30,209 nt of DNA, taken from positions 1 through 30,209 of the forward strand of contig CAYMSA010000016.1 in the NCBI GenBank assembly GCA_964392965.1, in the 5' to 3' direction. Under the pieces are notes generated by a model. It saw only the letters and a program-made list of their open reading frames with translations. It did no database searches and had not been told where the DNA came from. A program made the position numbers and the translations under genes. The stretch comes from CAYMSA01 sp964392965 (GTDB lineage Bacteria > Actinomycetota > Coriobacteriia > Anaerosomatales > Anaerosomataceae). Each line of letters opens with the position of its first letter. Position 1 is the stretch's first letter. Of the stretch, positions 7,410 through 14,791 are shown piece by piece.

Positions 7410-8536
7410 GGCGAGGGGCGACACTGGGGCTCAGGGTTTTTCTCTCGATCGTCGCAGTCGCACTCGGCGCGGTCGTACTCGTTGGGGTGGTCGCACGAGG
7501 AGCGCTCTCCTCGGCCTTCGACGCCTACCTGCTGACGGTCTCCGGGCATACCCCGGGCATGGGCCGCGGCAGCGGGGGACGCGCGGTGCTCGGCATCGCC
7601 GAGCAGGCGTTCCTCTCGAGCGTGGACGGCAGCGTCGCCATCGCCGCTGCGGTTGCGATCATCGTGGCCATACTCGTGGCAGCACTCCTCGCACGCTCGG
7701 TCAGCCGGCCGCTCGCCCGCCTCGGCGATGCTGCCGGCGCGCTCGCCAGGGGTGATCTCGCGCATCGTGCCGAGGTCTCGGGCCCTTCGGAGGTCGTGGA
7801 GCTCGGCGGCGCGTTCAACGCCATGGCCGCTTCACTGGAGGAGGCCGAGGCGTTGCGCAGGCGACTCGTCGCCGACGTGGCGCACGAGCTGCGCAACCCG
7901 ATTGCGGCCGCACGCGCGCAGGCCGAGGGGATGGCCGACGGGGTGATCCCGGCGGACCAGGCACACCTCGATTCGCTCATCGAGGACCTGCAGCATCTCT
8001 CCGCGCTCGTGGACGACGTGCAGGTCCTCGCGACCGCCGACGCGGGCAGACTGCGCTACACGATGCGCCCTCTCGATCTCGCCGACCTGGTGCGCCGGGA
8101 GGCGTCCCGCATGTCGGTCGCAGCGGGCGACACACGCGTGAGCCACGCGGGGAATGTGGAGCCGGTGTGGGTCATCGGTGACGAGCTGCGCCTTGCCGAG
8201 GTGCTGCGGAACCTCCTCGGCAACGCGGTCCGGCACACGCCGGGCGGATCGGTCGAGACGGCCGTCGAGACCCTGCCTGACGGGCGGGTGGAGGTGCGCG
8301 TGCGCGACAACGGTGAGGGCATCCCCGCCGAGGCACTACCGTACGTCTTCGAGCGCTTCTACCGTTCTGACGAGGCACGGGCCGCGCACACGGGGGGCGC
8401 TGGTCTGGGGCTCGCGATCAGCCGGCGAATCGTAGAGGACCATGGTGGTGAGGTGTTCGCGCGAAGCCGTCCGGGCGAGGAGACCGTGGTGGGCTTCCGT
8501 CTTGCCGCTGCGCCGGTCTCAGCGTTGGATGGATGA
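7406..8536 (+). CDS. Sensor histidine kinase (HAMP-HisKA-HATPase)
   Basis: A 376-aa membrane kinase, partner of the regulator it overlaps. TM1 is at about 10-30 and TM2 at about 77-96. Only about 45 residues lie outside between them, including a Gly-rich HTPGMGRGSGG segment, so there is no classic sensor domain. HAMP spans about 97-150. The phosphorylated histidine is His160 in VAHELRNP. The ATPase domain shows the N box RNLLGNAVRHTP, G1 DNGEGIP, F box YVFERFYRSD and G2 GGAGLGLAISRRI. The short outer loop suggests signal detection through the membrane or through a partner such as the secreted protein encoded at 6077. The signal is unknown. Confidence 0.95.
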   Translation: MRRGATLGLRVFLSIVAVALGAVVLVGVVARGALSSAFDAYLLTVSGHTPGMGRGSGGRAVLGIAEQAFLSSVDGSVAIAAAVAIIVAILVAALLARSVSRPLARLGDAAGALARGDLAHRAEVSGPSEVVELGGAFNAMAASLEEAEALRRRLVADVAHELRNPIAAARAQAEGMADGVIPADQAHLDSLIEDLQHLSALVDDVQVLATADAGRLRYTMRPLDLADLVRREASRMSVAAGDTRVSHAGNVEPVWVIGDELRLAEVLRNLLGNAVRHTPGGSVETAVETLPDGRVEVRVRDNGEGIPAEALPYVFERFYRSDEARAAHTGGAGLGLAISRRIVEDHGGEVFARSRPGEETVVGFRLAAAPVSALDG

Positions 8537-8567
8537 CGCGGAAGGAATCCCGCACAGCGTGGGCGCG

Positions 8568-8596
8568 TTGACACGACCGGCGAAGGGCCGTAGTCT
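8568..8596 (+). promoter_or_regulatory. Promoter of the methionine T-box operon
   Basis: TTGACA at 8568-8573, a 17-bp spacer, and TAGTCT at 8591-8596 form a good housekeeping-type promoter. The predicted start is near 8602-8604, just before the T-box leader. Confidence 0.75.
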
Positions 8597-8602
8597 ACGG
8601 TG

Positions 8603-8943
8603 AAACCCATACGTCGCCTGAGACGGGGATGAGTACGCGAGTCCGAGTAGGGACACAGAGAGCCGGAGCAGCTGAGAGCCGGTACCCGAAAAGCCGCAGA
8701 ACATGGCCCCAGAGGCATCCGGAGGAAACGCGTACGCGGAGTAATGCCGGACGGAAGCCCCCGTTACCGTAGGCTGTCTGAGCATCGGACCCCCGGCGAA
8801 GATCTCCCGCCCGCCGTGGAGCGACCACCGGTCCCGTGCTCGAGAAGAGGCCGCGATCGCTGCGGCGAAGTCGGGTGGTACCGCGGAAGACCGAGCGCCT
8901 TCCGCCCTGACACACTAGTCCGGGCGGGAGGTGTTTTGTGTTT
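8603..8943 (+). promoter_or_regulatory. T-box riboswitch, methionine specific
   Basis: This leader senses uncharged tRNA and controls the operon from 8960. In Stem I, GGATG (8627-8631) pairs with CATCC (8716-8720). AGTA (8632-8635) faces GAA (8699-8701) as a loop-E motif, and next to it the specifier ATG (8703-8705) reads methionine. AGAGAGCC...GAGAGCCGG is the usual distal part. The T-box GGGTGGTACCGCGG is at 8873-8886. Its GCGGAAG (8883-8889) pairs with CTTCCGC (8899-8905) as the antiterminator, leaving a bulge that starts with TGGT, complementary to an ACCA tRNA end. The competing terminator pairs 8898-8907 with 8922-8931, followed by TGTTTTGTGTTT. Uncharged tRNA-Met should favour read-through. 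Confidence 0.93.
8898..8943 (+). terminator. Conditional terminator of the T-box leader
   Basis: A 10-bp stem CCTTCCGCCC / GGGCGGGAGG (one G-T pair) is followed by a T-rich run. Its 5' arm is shared with the antiterminator, so the two structures exclude each other. Confidence 0.9.
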
Positions 8944-8959
8944 ATGGAGGTGTTGCGGC

Positions 8960-10132
8960 ATGGCCAAGAGCTGGGAGGAGATCAACGCGAAGATCGCGTC
9001 GGGCACGGTCGTCGTGCTCACTGCGGAGGAGTTCGCGAATCTCGCTGCTGCCGAGGGCGTGAGTGAGGCGGCGCGCCGCGTGGACGTGGTGACGACGGGG
9101 ACGTTCGGCCCGATGTGCTCCTCGGGCGTGATGCTCAACTTCGGTCACTCTGAACCGCCGATCAAGATGGGCGAGATCTGGCTGAACGAGGTTCCCGCCT
9201 ATGGCGGTCTCGCCGCGGTCGACACCTACCTTGGCGTCACACAGCCGAGCCGGGACCGTGGCATCGAGTACGGTGGGGCCCACGTCATCGAGGACCTGCT
9301 GCGTGGCCGCTCGGTGCGACTGCGCGCGACGGGGCACGGCACCGACTGTTATCCGCGTACCGAGATCGATACCTGGATAACACTGGACGATCTCAACCAG
9401 GCGTACTTCTTCAATCCGAGGAACGCCTACCAGAACTACTCCGTGGCCGTGAACTCGACGGACCGGGCCATCTACACCTACCTCGGGACGTTGCTGCCCC
9501 GCCTCTCGAACGCCACCTACTGCTCGGCGGGTGCGCTGTCGCCGCTGCTGAACGACCCCACGTATCGCACCATCGGTGTGGGCAGTCGCTGCTTCGTGGC
9601 GGGCGCGCCCGGCTATGTGGCCTGGGAGGGGACGCAGCACAACCCGCACACGGATCGCGACGAGCACGGCGTGCCGGTCCGACCGGCCGGAACACTGGCG
9701 GTCATCGCCGATCTCAAGCAGGCGAGCTCGGAGTACTTCTCGGCGGCCACGTTCACCCGCTACGGCACGTCCGCGTTCATGGGCATCGGCGTACCCATTC
9801 CCGTGCTTGACGAGGATATCGCCGAGACGCTGGCGCTCACTGACGCCGACCTCTGGGCGACGGTCTACGACTACGGCGTGCAGCATCGCTCGCACCCCGC
9901 CCTCGGGCGTGTGACCTATGCGCAGCTGCGCAGCGGATCCATCGAGGTCGAGGGCCGACAGGTCCCCACGGGCCCGATCTCCTCTCTGCCGGTGGCGCGG
10001 AAGATCGCAGCGGAGCTGAAACAGTGGGTCGCCGAGCGCGGCTTCCAGCTCAATCCGCCGGTGCAGCTCCTGCCGCAGGTGGGCGCAGCGGGTCCGAAAC
10101 CGCTCGAGATCCGCACAGGGGAGGCGATCTGA
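8960..10132 (+). CDS. L-aspartate semialdehyde sulfurtransferase (COG1900/DUF39, homocysteine biosynthesis)
   Basis: A 390-aa member of the DUF39/COG1900 family, studied as MA1821 in Methanosarcina acetivorans. With a ferredoxin partner it is thought to convert aspartate semialdehyde and sulfide to homocysteine, bypassing O-acyl-homoserine. Two cysteines that match the ones I recall as essential in that protein are present: Cys53 in GPMCSSG and Cys130 in GTDCYPRTE. The Gly-rich block YGGAHVIEDLLRG and GIGVPIPVLDEDIA are also family-like. No CBS domains follow. The start is ATG 8960 with GGAGG 9 nt upstream. The frame runs further upstream, but through the T-box. The next gene starts 2 nt after its stop and encodes the expected iron-sulfur partner. 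Confidence 0.92.
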   Translation: MAKSWEEINAKIASGTVVVLTAEEFANLAAAEGVSEAARRVDVVTTGTFGPMCSSGVMLNFGHSEPPIKMGEIWLNEVPAYGGLAAVDTYLGVTQPSRDRGIEYGGAHVIEDLLRGRSVRLRATGHGTDCYPRTEIDTWITLDDLNQAYFFNPRNAYQNYSVAVNSTDRAIYTYLGTLLPRLSNATYCSAGALSPLLNDPTYRTIGVGSRCFVAGAPGYVAWEGTQHNPHTDRDEHGVPVRPAGTLAVIADLKQASSEYFSAATFTRYGTSAFMGIGVPIPVLDEDIAETLALTDADLWATVYDYGVQHRSHPALGRVTYAQLRSGSIEVEGRQVPTGPISSLPVARKIAAELKQWVAERGFQLNPPVQLLPQVGAAGPKPLEIRTGEAI

Positions 10133-10134
10133 CG

Positions 10135-10539
10135 ATGACACGCAAGAGACTCGATCTGCGCTTCCCGCCGCGCCAGTCGCTGCAGCCGATCATCTACCGG
10201 CTGGTCAAGGACTACGATCTCGTGCCCAATATCCTGCGTGCGGAGATCCAACCCGCGCAGGAGGGACGCATGCTGCTCGAGATCACCGGCACCGCCGAGA
10301 ACTACCAGCTCGGCGTCTCCTTCCTCGAACATCAGGGACTGACCGTCCATGAGGCAGCGAGCGATATCGTGCTCGACTCCGCGCGCTGCGTGGACTGTGG
10401 GTTGTGTACCGCCGTCTGTAAGCCGGGTGCTCTCACGCTTGACACTTCGGCGCGGCTCGTGCTCGATAAGGAGGAGTGCGTCTACTGTGGCGCCTGTGTG
10501 AGTGTGTGCCCTCGTCGTGCCATCACGCTGAGCTTCTAG
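10135..10539 (+). CDS. NIL-domain ferredoxin, partner of the aspartate semialdehyde sulfurtransferase
   Basis: A 134-aa soluble protein. Residues 1 to about 78 form a NIL domain, a small ACT-like fold also found in methionine ABC transporters. Residues 80-134 form a 2[4Fe-4S] ferredoxin with Cys85, 88, 91, 95 and Cys115, 118, 121, 125. The same architecture is seen in MA1822, encoded next to the COG1900 gene in Methanosarcina. It probably supplies two electrons to reduce a thio-intermediate to the thiol of homocysteine. The start ATG 10135 lies 2 nt after the preceding stop with a GGGAGG site upstream. It is followed after 16 nt by metH. Confidence 0.92.
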   Translation: MTRKRLDLRFPPRQSLQPIIYRLVKDYDLVPNILRAEIQPAQEGRMLLEITGTAENYQLGVSFLEHQGLTVHEAASDIVLDSARCVDCGLCTAVCKPGALTLDTSARLVLDKEECVYCGACVSVCPRRAITLSF

Positions 10540-10555
10540 TCGGAGAGGAGCGCTT

Positions 10556-12029
10556 GTGCCTTACTTCACGGAGCGGCTCGGCCGGGACGTGCTCGTCATC
10601 GACGGAGCCATGGGAACCATGCTGCAGCGCGCCGGCGTGCCGCCGGAGCAGTCGCCGATGCAGCTCAACATCACGGCGCCCGATCTCATCGGGCAGATCC
10701 ACCGCTACTACGCGATGGCGGGCGCCGACTGCGCCACAACGAACTCCTTTGGCGGTACGCGCCACAAGCTGGCCCTCTATGGCCACGACGACCAGCTCGT
10801 CGAGCTCAACCGGGCAGCGGTGCGCCTCGCGCGCTCTGGCGGGTCGCCGTACGTGCTCGCAGGACTAGGCTCGACCGGGCTCGTCATGGAGCCGCTCGGC
10901 AAGGCCGGGTTCGACGAGGTGTTCGATGCCTTCGCCGAACAGGCGGCCGCGCTCGCCGCAGAGCGTCCGGACGCGTTCCTCATCGAGACCATGATCGACA
11001 TCGCCGAGGCGCGCGCGGCGGTTCTCGCGGTGCGTTCGGTGAGCGACCTGCCCGTTCTCGTCACGTGCACGTTCGGCATGAACGGCCGCATGGATCTCTC
11101 TGGGACCGATCCCGAGACCGCCGCTGTGATCCTCGAGGCGGCCGGGGCCTCGGCCGTAGGGCTCAACTGCGGTCTCGGCCCCGAGCAGATGTTGCCGCTC
11201 GTGGAGCGCATGGCGAAGGCGACGCGACTGCCGGTCGTCGTCCAGCCCAACGCCGGTCTGCCGCGCCTCGAGGACGGGGAGACCGTGTTCCCCGGCACCG
11301 CGGACGAGATGGGCGAGTATGCCGAGCGGTTCGCTGACGCAGGTGCCGCACTCATCGGCTCCTGCTGCGGATCGAGTCCGGGCTTCACCGCCGCCATCGG
11401 CGAGTACGTACGGGGCCGGCAGGTGCAGGTGCCCGAGGCTGCCCCATCCGGGTCGCCCGCGGTCGTGCTTGCGGGCCCGCGCGCGATCGCGCGCATCGTC
11501 CGTCCGCATGCCGGGGCGCAGCGCGTGCCGGTTGCGGTCATCGGCGAGCGCATCAACCCTACCGGCAAGAAGCTGCTTGCGGACTCGCTGCGAGCAGGGA
11601 CGCTCGATGTCGTCCGGGAGTACGCTGTCGAGCAGGCCTCGGCCGGCGTGGAACTCCTGGACGTGAACGTGGGCGCCGCGAGCGTCAGGCAGGCGGAGAT
11701 GCTGCCGCGCGCAGTGCTCGCCCTTGCCGGGCTCGTGGATGTCCCACTGGTCATCGACACCACCGATCCTGTAGCCCTCGAGGAGGCGCTCAAGCGCTAT
11801 CCGGGGCGTGCGCTCGTGAACAGCGTGAGCGGTGAAGAGGCGTCACTCGCGGCGGTCCTTCCGCTTGCAGCCCGCTATGGCGCTGCGATCATCGTGCTCG
11901 CTCTCGACGACGAGGGCATCCCGCCCACAGCGGCCGGTCGCTTTGCGGTCGTCGAGCGCGTTCGTGCACGGGCTCATGAAGCGGGCCTGACCGACGCGGA
12001 CCTCGTGGTCGACTGTCTCACGCTTGCAG
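10556..12029 (+). CDS. metH: Cobalamin-dependent methionine synthase, 5' part (Hcy and pterin domains; broken by assembly gap)
   Basis: Transfers the methyl group of 5-methyl-THF to homocysteine through cobalamin. This part holds the homocysteine-binding barrel (1 to about 300), with zinc ligands Cys205 in GLNCGLG and Cys270/Cys271 in GSCCGSSPGF. The start of the pterin-binding domain follows (VIGERINPTGKKLLADSL, LLDVNVGAAS, PLVIDTTDP). Start GTG 10556 has a GGAGAGGAG site. The frame runs without a stop into a run of 100 Ns and resumes in another frame after it. Collapsing the duplicated 55 bp plus the Ns restores one frame of 824 codons with the 12130-13182 part. It is one intact gene, not a pseudogene. 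Confidence 0.95.
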
Positions 12030-12129
12030 NNNNNNNNNNNNNNNNNNNNNNNNNNNNNNNNNNNNNNNNNNNNNNNNNNNNNNNNNNNNNNNNNNNNNNN
12101 NNNNNNNNNNNNNNNNNNNNNNNNNNNNN
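12030..12129. other. Assembly gap of exactly 100 N flanked by a 55-bp exact duplication
   Basis: The 55 bases before the Ns (11975-12029) are identical to the 55 bases after them (12130-12184). A fixed-length N run between overlapping contig ends is a scaffolding placeholder. Removing 155 bp joins the two metH parts in frame, so the real distance is probably negative and no sequence is missing. Confidence 0.93.
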
Positions 12130-13182
12130 CATGAAGCGGGCCTGACCGACGCGGACCTCGTGGTCGACTGTCTCACGCTTGCAGCCGCCACCGCCGAGTC
12201 GGGTGCTGCCGAGACACTCGCGGCGGTGCGTCGAGTTTCCACGGAGCTCGGGCTTGCCACCGTTCTCGGCGTGAGCAATGTGAGCCACGGGCTTCCGGGT
12301 CGTCCCGATCTCAACGCCGCTTTCGTACGGATGGCGATCGATGCTGGCCTCACAGCCGTCATCGCCAACCCGCTCGACGAATCCGTCATGCGCGCAGTCT
12401 CCGGCGGGCCGGTCGGCCCTGCCGAGGATGCAGCAGTCGATGTCCTCACGGGAGCCGACCCGAAGGCCGAGCGGTGGATCACCCGCATGACAGAGGCCGA
12501 GTCGGCCGGATCTCCTGTGTCGGGGTCGGGGGCCAGTGACGCGCCCACGGCGGCCGAGCGCCTCGGCGCCTCGGTCGAGCGGGGGGACGCGGATGCCGCG
12601 CCCGGTCTTGTCGATGCACTGATCGGCGACGGGTTCGATCCCCGGGCCATCATCGCTGACGTGCTCACCCCGGCCATCCAGCGCCTTGGCGATGCGTACG
12701 GGCGGGGCGAGGTCTTCCTTCCGCAGCTCATCGCGGCTGCGGAGGCCATGAAGGGGGCCGTCGCGCAGGCGAGGACCCACCTTCCTGCTGACAGCGCCTC
12801 GATGAGCGCGGGGCGCGTCGTCTTCGGCACGGTGAAGGGCGACATCCACTCCATCGGCAAGGACATCTGCGTGAGCATGCTGCAGAGCCAGGGCTTCGAA
12901 GTCCACGACCTGGGAGTGGATGTCTCGACGGAGCGCTTCGCCGAGGCGGCCGCCGATGCCGATGTCGTGTGTATGTCGGCGCTCATGACGACGACACTCG
13001 ACAACATGCAGGCCGCGGTCACCGCGGTCCGCGCGGTCATCGACGTGCCGATCCTCGTGGGCGGTGCCGTCGTCACGCAGGATTTCGCCGAGAGCATCGG
13101 CGCGGGCTACTCGGCCGACGCGCCCGGTTGCGTCCTCGCGGTCATGGCGGCCATCGGGGACAGGAAGGACGGACTCGCATGA
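12130..13182 (+). CDS. metH: Cobalamin-dependent methionine synthase, 3' part (end of pterin domain, cobalamin domain; no activation domain)
   Basis: Continuation of the gene that starts at 10556. The first 55 bp repeat the end of the previous part. It completes the pterin barrel (LGVSNVSHGLPGRPDLN, NPLDESVM). A helical cap follows (about 12550-12810), then the Rossmann-type cobalamin domain with GTVKGDIHSIGKDI, whose DXHXXG histidine is the lower cobalt ligand. The protein ends about 20 residues after the last sheet (GAGYSADAPGCV). The C-terminal AdoMet-binding reactivation domain of E. coli MetH is absent; the rejoined protein is about 823 aa against about 1,227. Short forms like this occur in several anaerobes and thermophiles. 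Its stop overlaps the metV start (ATGA). Confidence 0.95.
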   Translation, partial: HEAGLTDADLVVDCLTLAAATAESGAAETLAAVRRVSTELGLATVLGVSNVSHGLPGRPDLNAAFVRMAIDAGLTAVIANPLDESVMRAVSGGPVGPAEDAAVDVLTGADPKAERWITRMTEAESAGSPVSGSGASDAPTAAERLGASVERGDADAAPGLVDALIGDGFDPRAIIADVLTPAIQRLGDAYGRGEVFLPQLIAAAEAMKGAVAQARTHLPADSASMSAGRVVFGTVKGDIHSIGKDICVSMLQSQGFEVHDLGVDVSTERFAEAAADADVVCMSALMTTTLDNMQAAVTAVRAVIDVPILVGGAVVTQDFAESIGAGYSADAPGCVLAVMAAIGDRKDGLA

Positions 13183-13838
13183 TCGTGACGACGCCACGGG
13201 AGTGGGATCGGATCCTTGCGAATCTCGAATCGGTCGGCGCTCGCCGGGTGTTCCTTGTCGGCTGTGGTGAGTGTGCTACGACGGCGCACACGGGAGGCGA
13301 GCCGGAGCTCGCGCTCGCTGCCACGCGTCTTGCCGGGGCCGGCTACGATGTCACCGGAACGGTCGTGAGCGAGATCACCTGCCATGTGAACGGCGTCCGG
13401 CGGGACGTTCGCGCGCACGCGGACGCCATCGCCGCAGCCGACGCGCTCCTCGTGTTCGCCTGCGGGGCGGGCGTGCAGACGGTCGCCGACGCGGTGGCCG
13501 CGCCGGTCTTCCCGGCGCTCGAGTCGGACTTCCAGGGCACGATCGTGCGGCACGGGGTGTTCGAAGAGCGCTGCCAGATGTGTGGCGAATGCGTGCTCGA
13601 TCGCACCGCAGGCATCTGCCCGGTGACGAACTGCCCGAAGGGGCTCCTGAACGGCCCGTGCGGCGGGATGTGGGACGGCATGTGCGATGTGCTGGAAGGC
13701 AAGGAGTGCGTGCACGTGCGCATCAGGCGACGCCTCGCCGAGCAGGGGAGGTCGGCGTCCACGCTCGAGCCGAAGGACTTCGGCCAGCGGCTGAAGCCGG
13801 GTGCGGTCGACGTGCGCAAGGCGGGGGGTGCCAGGTGA
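13179..13838 (+). CDS. metV: MetV: Fe-S/zinc partner of methylene-tetrahydrofolate reductase
   Basis: A 219-aa protein of the MTHFR C-terminal family that teams with MetF in acetogens and related anaerobes. The N-terminal half is a small alpha/beta domain with Cys motifs FLVGCGECATTAHTGG and EITCHVNG. The C-terminal half has a Cys-rich cluster: CQMCGEC, then CPVTNCPKG, GPCGGMWDGMC and a Cys in GKECV. These suggest binding of zinc or an iron-sulfur cluster. In acetogens MetV helps link MetF to its electron source. It overlaps metH by 4 nt at its start and metF by 4 nt at its end, so all three are translationally coupled. The frame also extends upstream inside metH, but homology starts at ATG 13179. 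Confidence 0.9.
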   Translation: MIVTTPREWDRILANLESVGARRVFLVGCGECATTAHTGGEPELALAATRLAGAGYDVTGTVVSEITCHVNGVRRDVRAHADAIAAADALLVFACGAGVQTVADAVAAPVFPALESDFQGTIVRHGVFEERCQMCGECVLDRTAGICPVTNCPKGLLNGPCGGMWDGMCDVLEGKECVHVRIRRRLAEQGRSASTLEPKDFGQRLKPGAVDVRKAGGAR

Positions 13839-14701
13839 GCGAACTCAGAAGGCGTCTCGATGCGGGCGAGTTCGTCGTGACCGGCGAGGTCGCACCGCCC
13901 CGTGGTACCGACATCGAGGCGATGCATGCGGCTGTCGACCTGCTTGCACCGCACTGTCATGCGCTGAACGTCACCGACAATCAGGGAGCGAATCTACGCC
14001 TGGCAAGCATGGCTGCCTGCAAGATGATCCTCGATCGGGGTATCGAGCCGATCTTCCAGCAGACGTGCCGGGACAGGAACCGTCTTGCGCTGCAGTCCGA
14101 CCTGCTTGCCGCGTGGTCACTCGGCCTTGAGAACCTGCTCGTCGTCACGGGCGATGACCCCCGGGCCGGTGATCATCCGCATGCGAAAGCGGTCTTCGAT
14201 CTCGACTCCACGCAGCTCGCTGCCGTGGCGCAGGCTATGAACCGGGGCTGCGACATGGATGGTCGACCGCTGAAGGGCGGCACCGGCTTCTACATCGGTG
14301 CGGCCATGTTCCCCGAGGCCGAGCCGTGGGACTCCCAGTGCGCGCGCATCGAGCAGAAGGTCGCGGCAGGCGTTCGCTTCTTCCAGACGCAGGCGGTCTT
14401 CGACATGGAGAAGCTCGCGCGGAGCGTGGCGGTGGCGCATGAGCTCGGCGCCAGGGTCATCGCGGGCGTGCTCGTGCTCAAGAGTCCGAGGGTCGTCGAC
14501 TTCGTGAACGCGAAGCTCGCCGGGCTGAGGGTGCCCGATGCCATCGGGGAGCGCATCCGGACCGCCGCCGATCCGACGGAGGAGTCGATTCGACTCGCGG
14601 CGGAGCAGGTGGCGGCGATACGCGAGATTGCGGACGGCGTGCACATCATGCCGCTCGGACTTGACGCGGCGGTGGGACGCATCCTCGGCGAGGAGCGCTG
14701 A
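13835..14701 (+). CDS. metF: Methylenetetrahydrofolate reductase MetF
   Basis: Reduces 5,10-methylene-THF to 5-methyl-THF, the methyl donor for the MetH encoded two genes upstream. The 288-aa protein is a single flavin barrel. VTGEVAPPRGTD near the start carries the catalytic-glutamate region, followed by NVTDNQGAN, PIFQQTCRDRNR, LVVTGDDPRAGDHP (the flavin and folate region), FYIGAAMFPE, GVRFFQTQAVFD and GVLVLKSPRV. GTG 13835 overlaps the metV stop. The frame is open far upstream in an alternate frame of metV, but family homology begins at VSELRRRLDAGEF. It is the last gene of the T-box operon, and a hairpin terminator follows 48 bp after the stop. Confidence 0.94.
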   Translation: MSELRRRLDAGEFVVTGEVAPPRGTDIEAMHAAVDLLAPHCHALNVTDNQGANLRLASMAACKMILDRGIEPIFQQTCRDRNRLALQSDLLAAWSLGLENLLVVTGDDPRAGDHPHAKAVFDLDSTQLAAVAQAMNRGCDMDGRPLKGGTGFYIGAAMFPEAEPWDSQCARIEQKVAAGVRFFQTQAVFDMEKLARSVAVAHELGARVIAGVLVLKSPRVVDFVNAKLAGLRVPDAIGERIRTAADPTEESIRLAAEQVAAIREIADGVHIMPLGLDAAVGRILGEER

Positions 14702-14748
14702 TGCTGGCGGACGCGTGCATCCAGGCCACGCATGGCGACTGTTCTCGT

Positions 14749-14778
14749 ATCAGGCGCGACCGGTCGGTCGCGCCTGAT
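14749..14778. terminator. Bidirectional terminator between metF and the multihaem cytochrome gene
   Basis: A perfect 13-bp stem (14749-14761 with 14766-14778) with loop GGTC lies between two convergent genes. There is no strong T-run, as is common for terminators in this window. Confidence 0.8.
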
Positions 14779-14791
14779 GTGTGTAGTGCGC

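Noticed and set aside
8744..8959. N-terminal extension of the sulfurtransferase frame
   Set aside because: It would translate through the T-box antiterminator and terminator. The ATG at 8960 has a proper ribosome-binding site.
8942..10141. A 399-codon open frame on the minus strand opposite the sulfurtransferase gene
   Set aside because: Shadow of the plus-strand gene, which has family homology, a Shine-Dalgarno and operon context. The minus product has no recognisable domain.
11975..12184. The 55-bp direct repeat as a target-site duplication or insertion of a mobile element
   Set aside because: The space between the copies is only a fixed 100-N run. The repeat is coding metH sequence, and collapsing it restores the frame, so it is a scaffolding overlap.
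12969..13178. N-terminal extension of metV and of metF (from 13271)
   Set aside because: Both extensions lie in alternate frames of the preceding genes. The overlapping ATGA and GTGA starts fit the homology boundaries.
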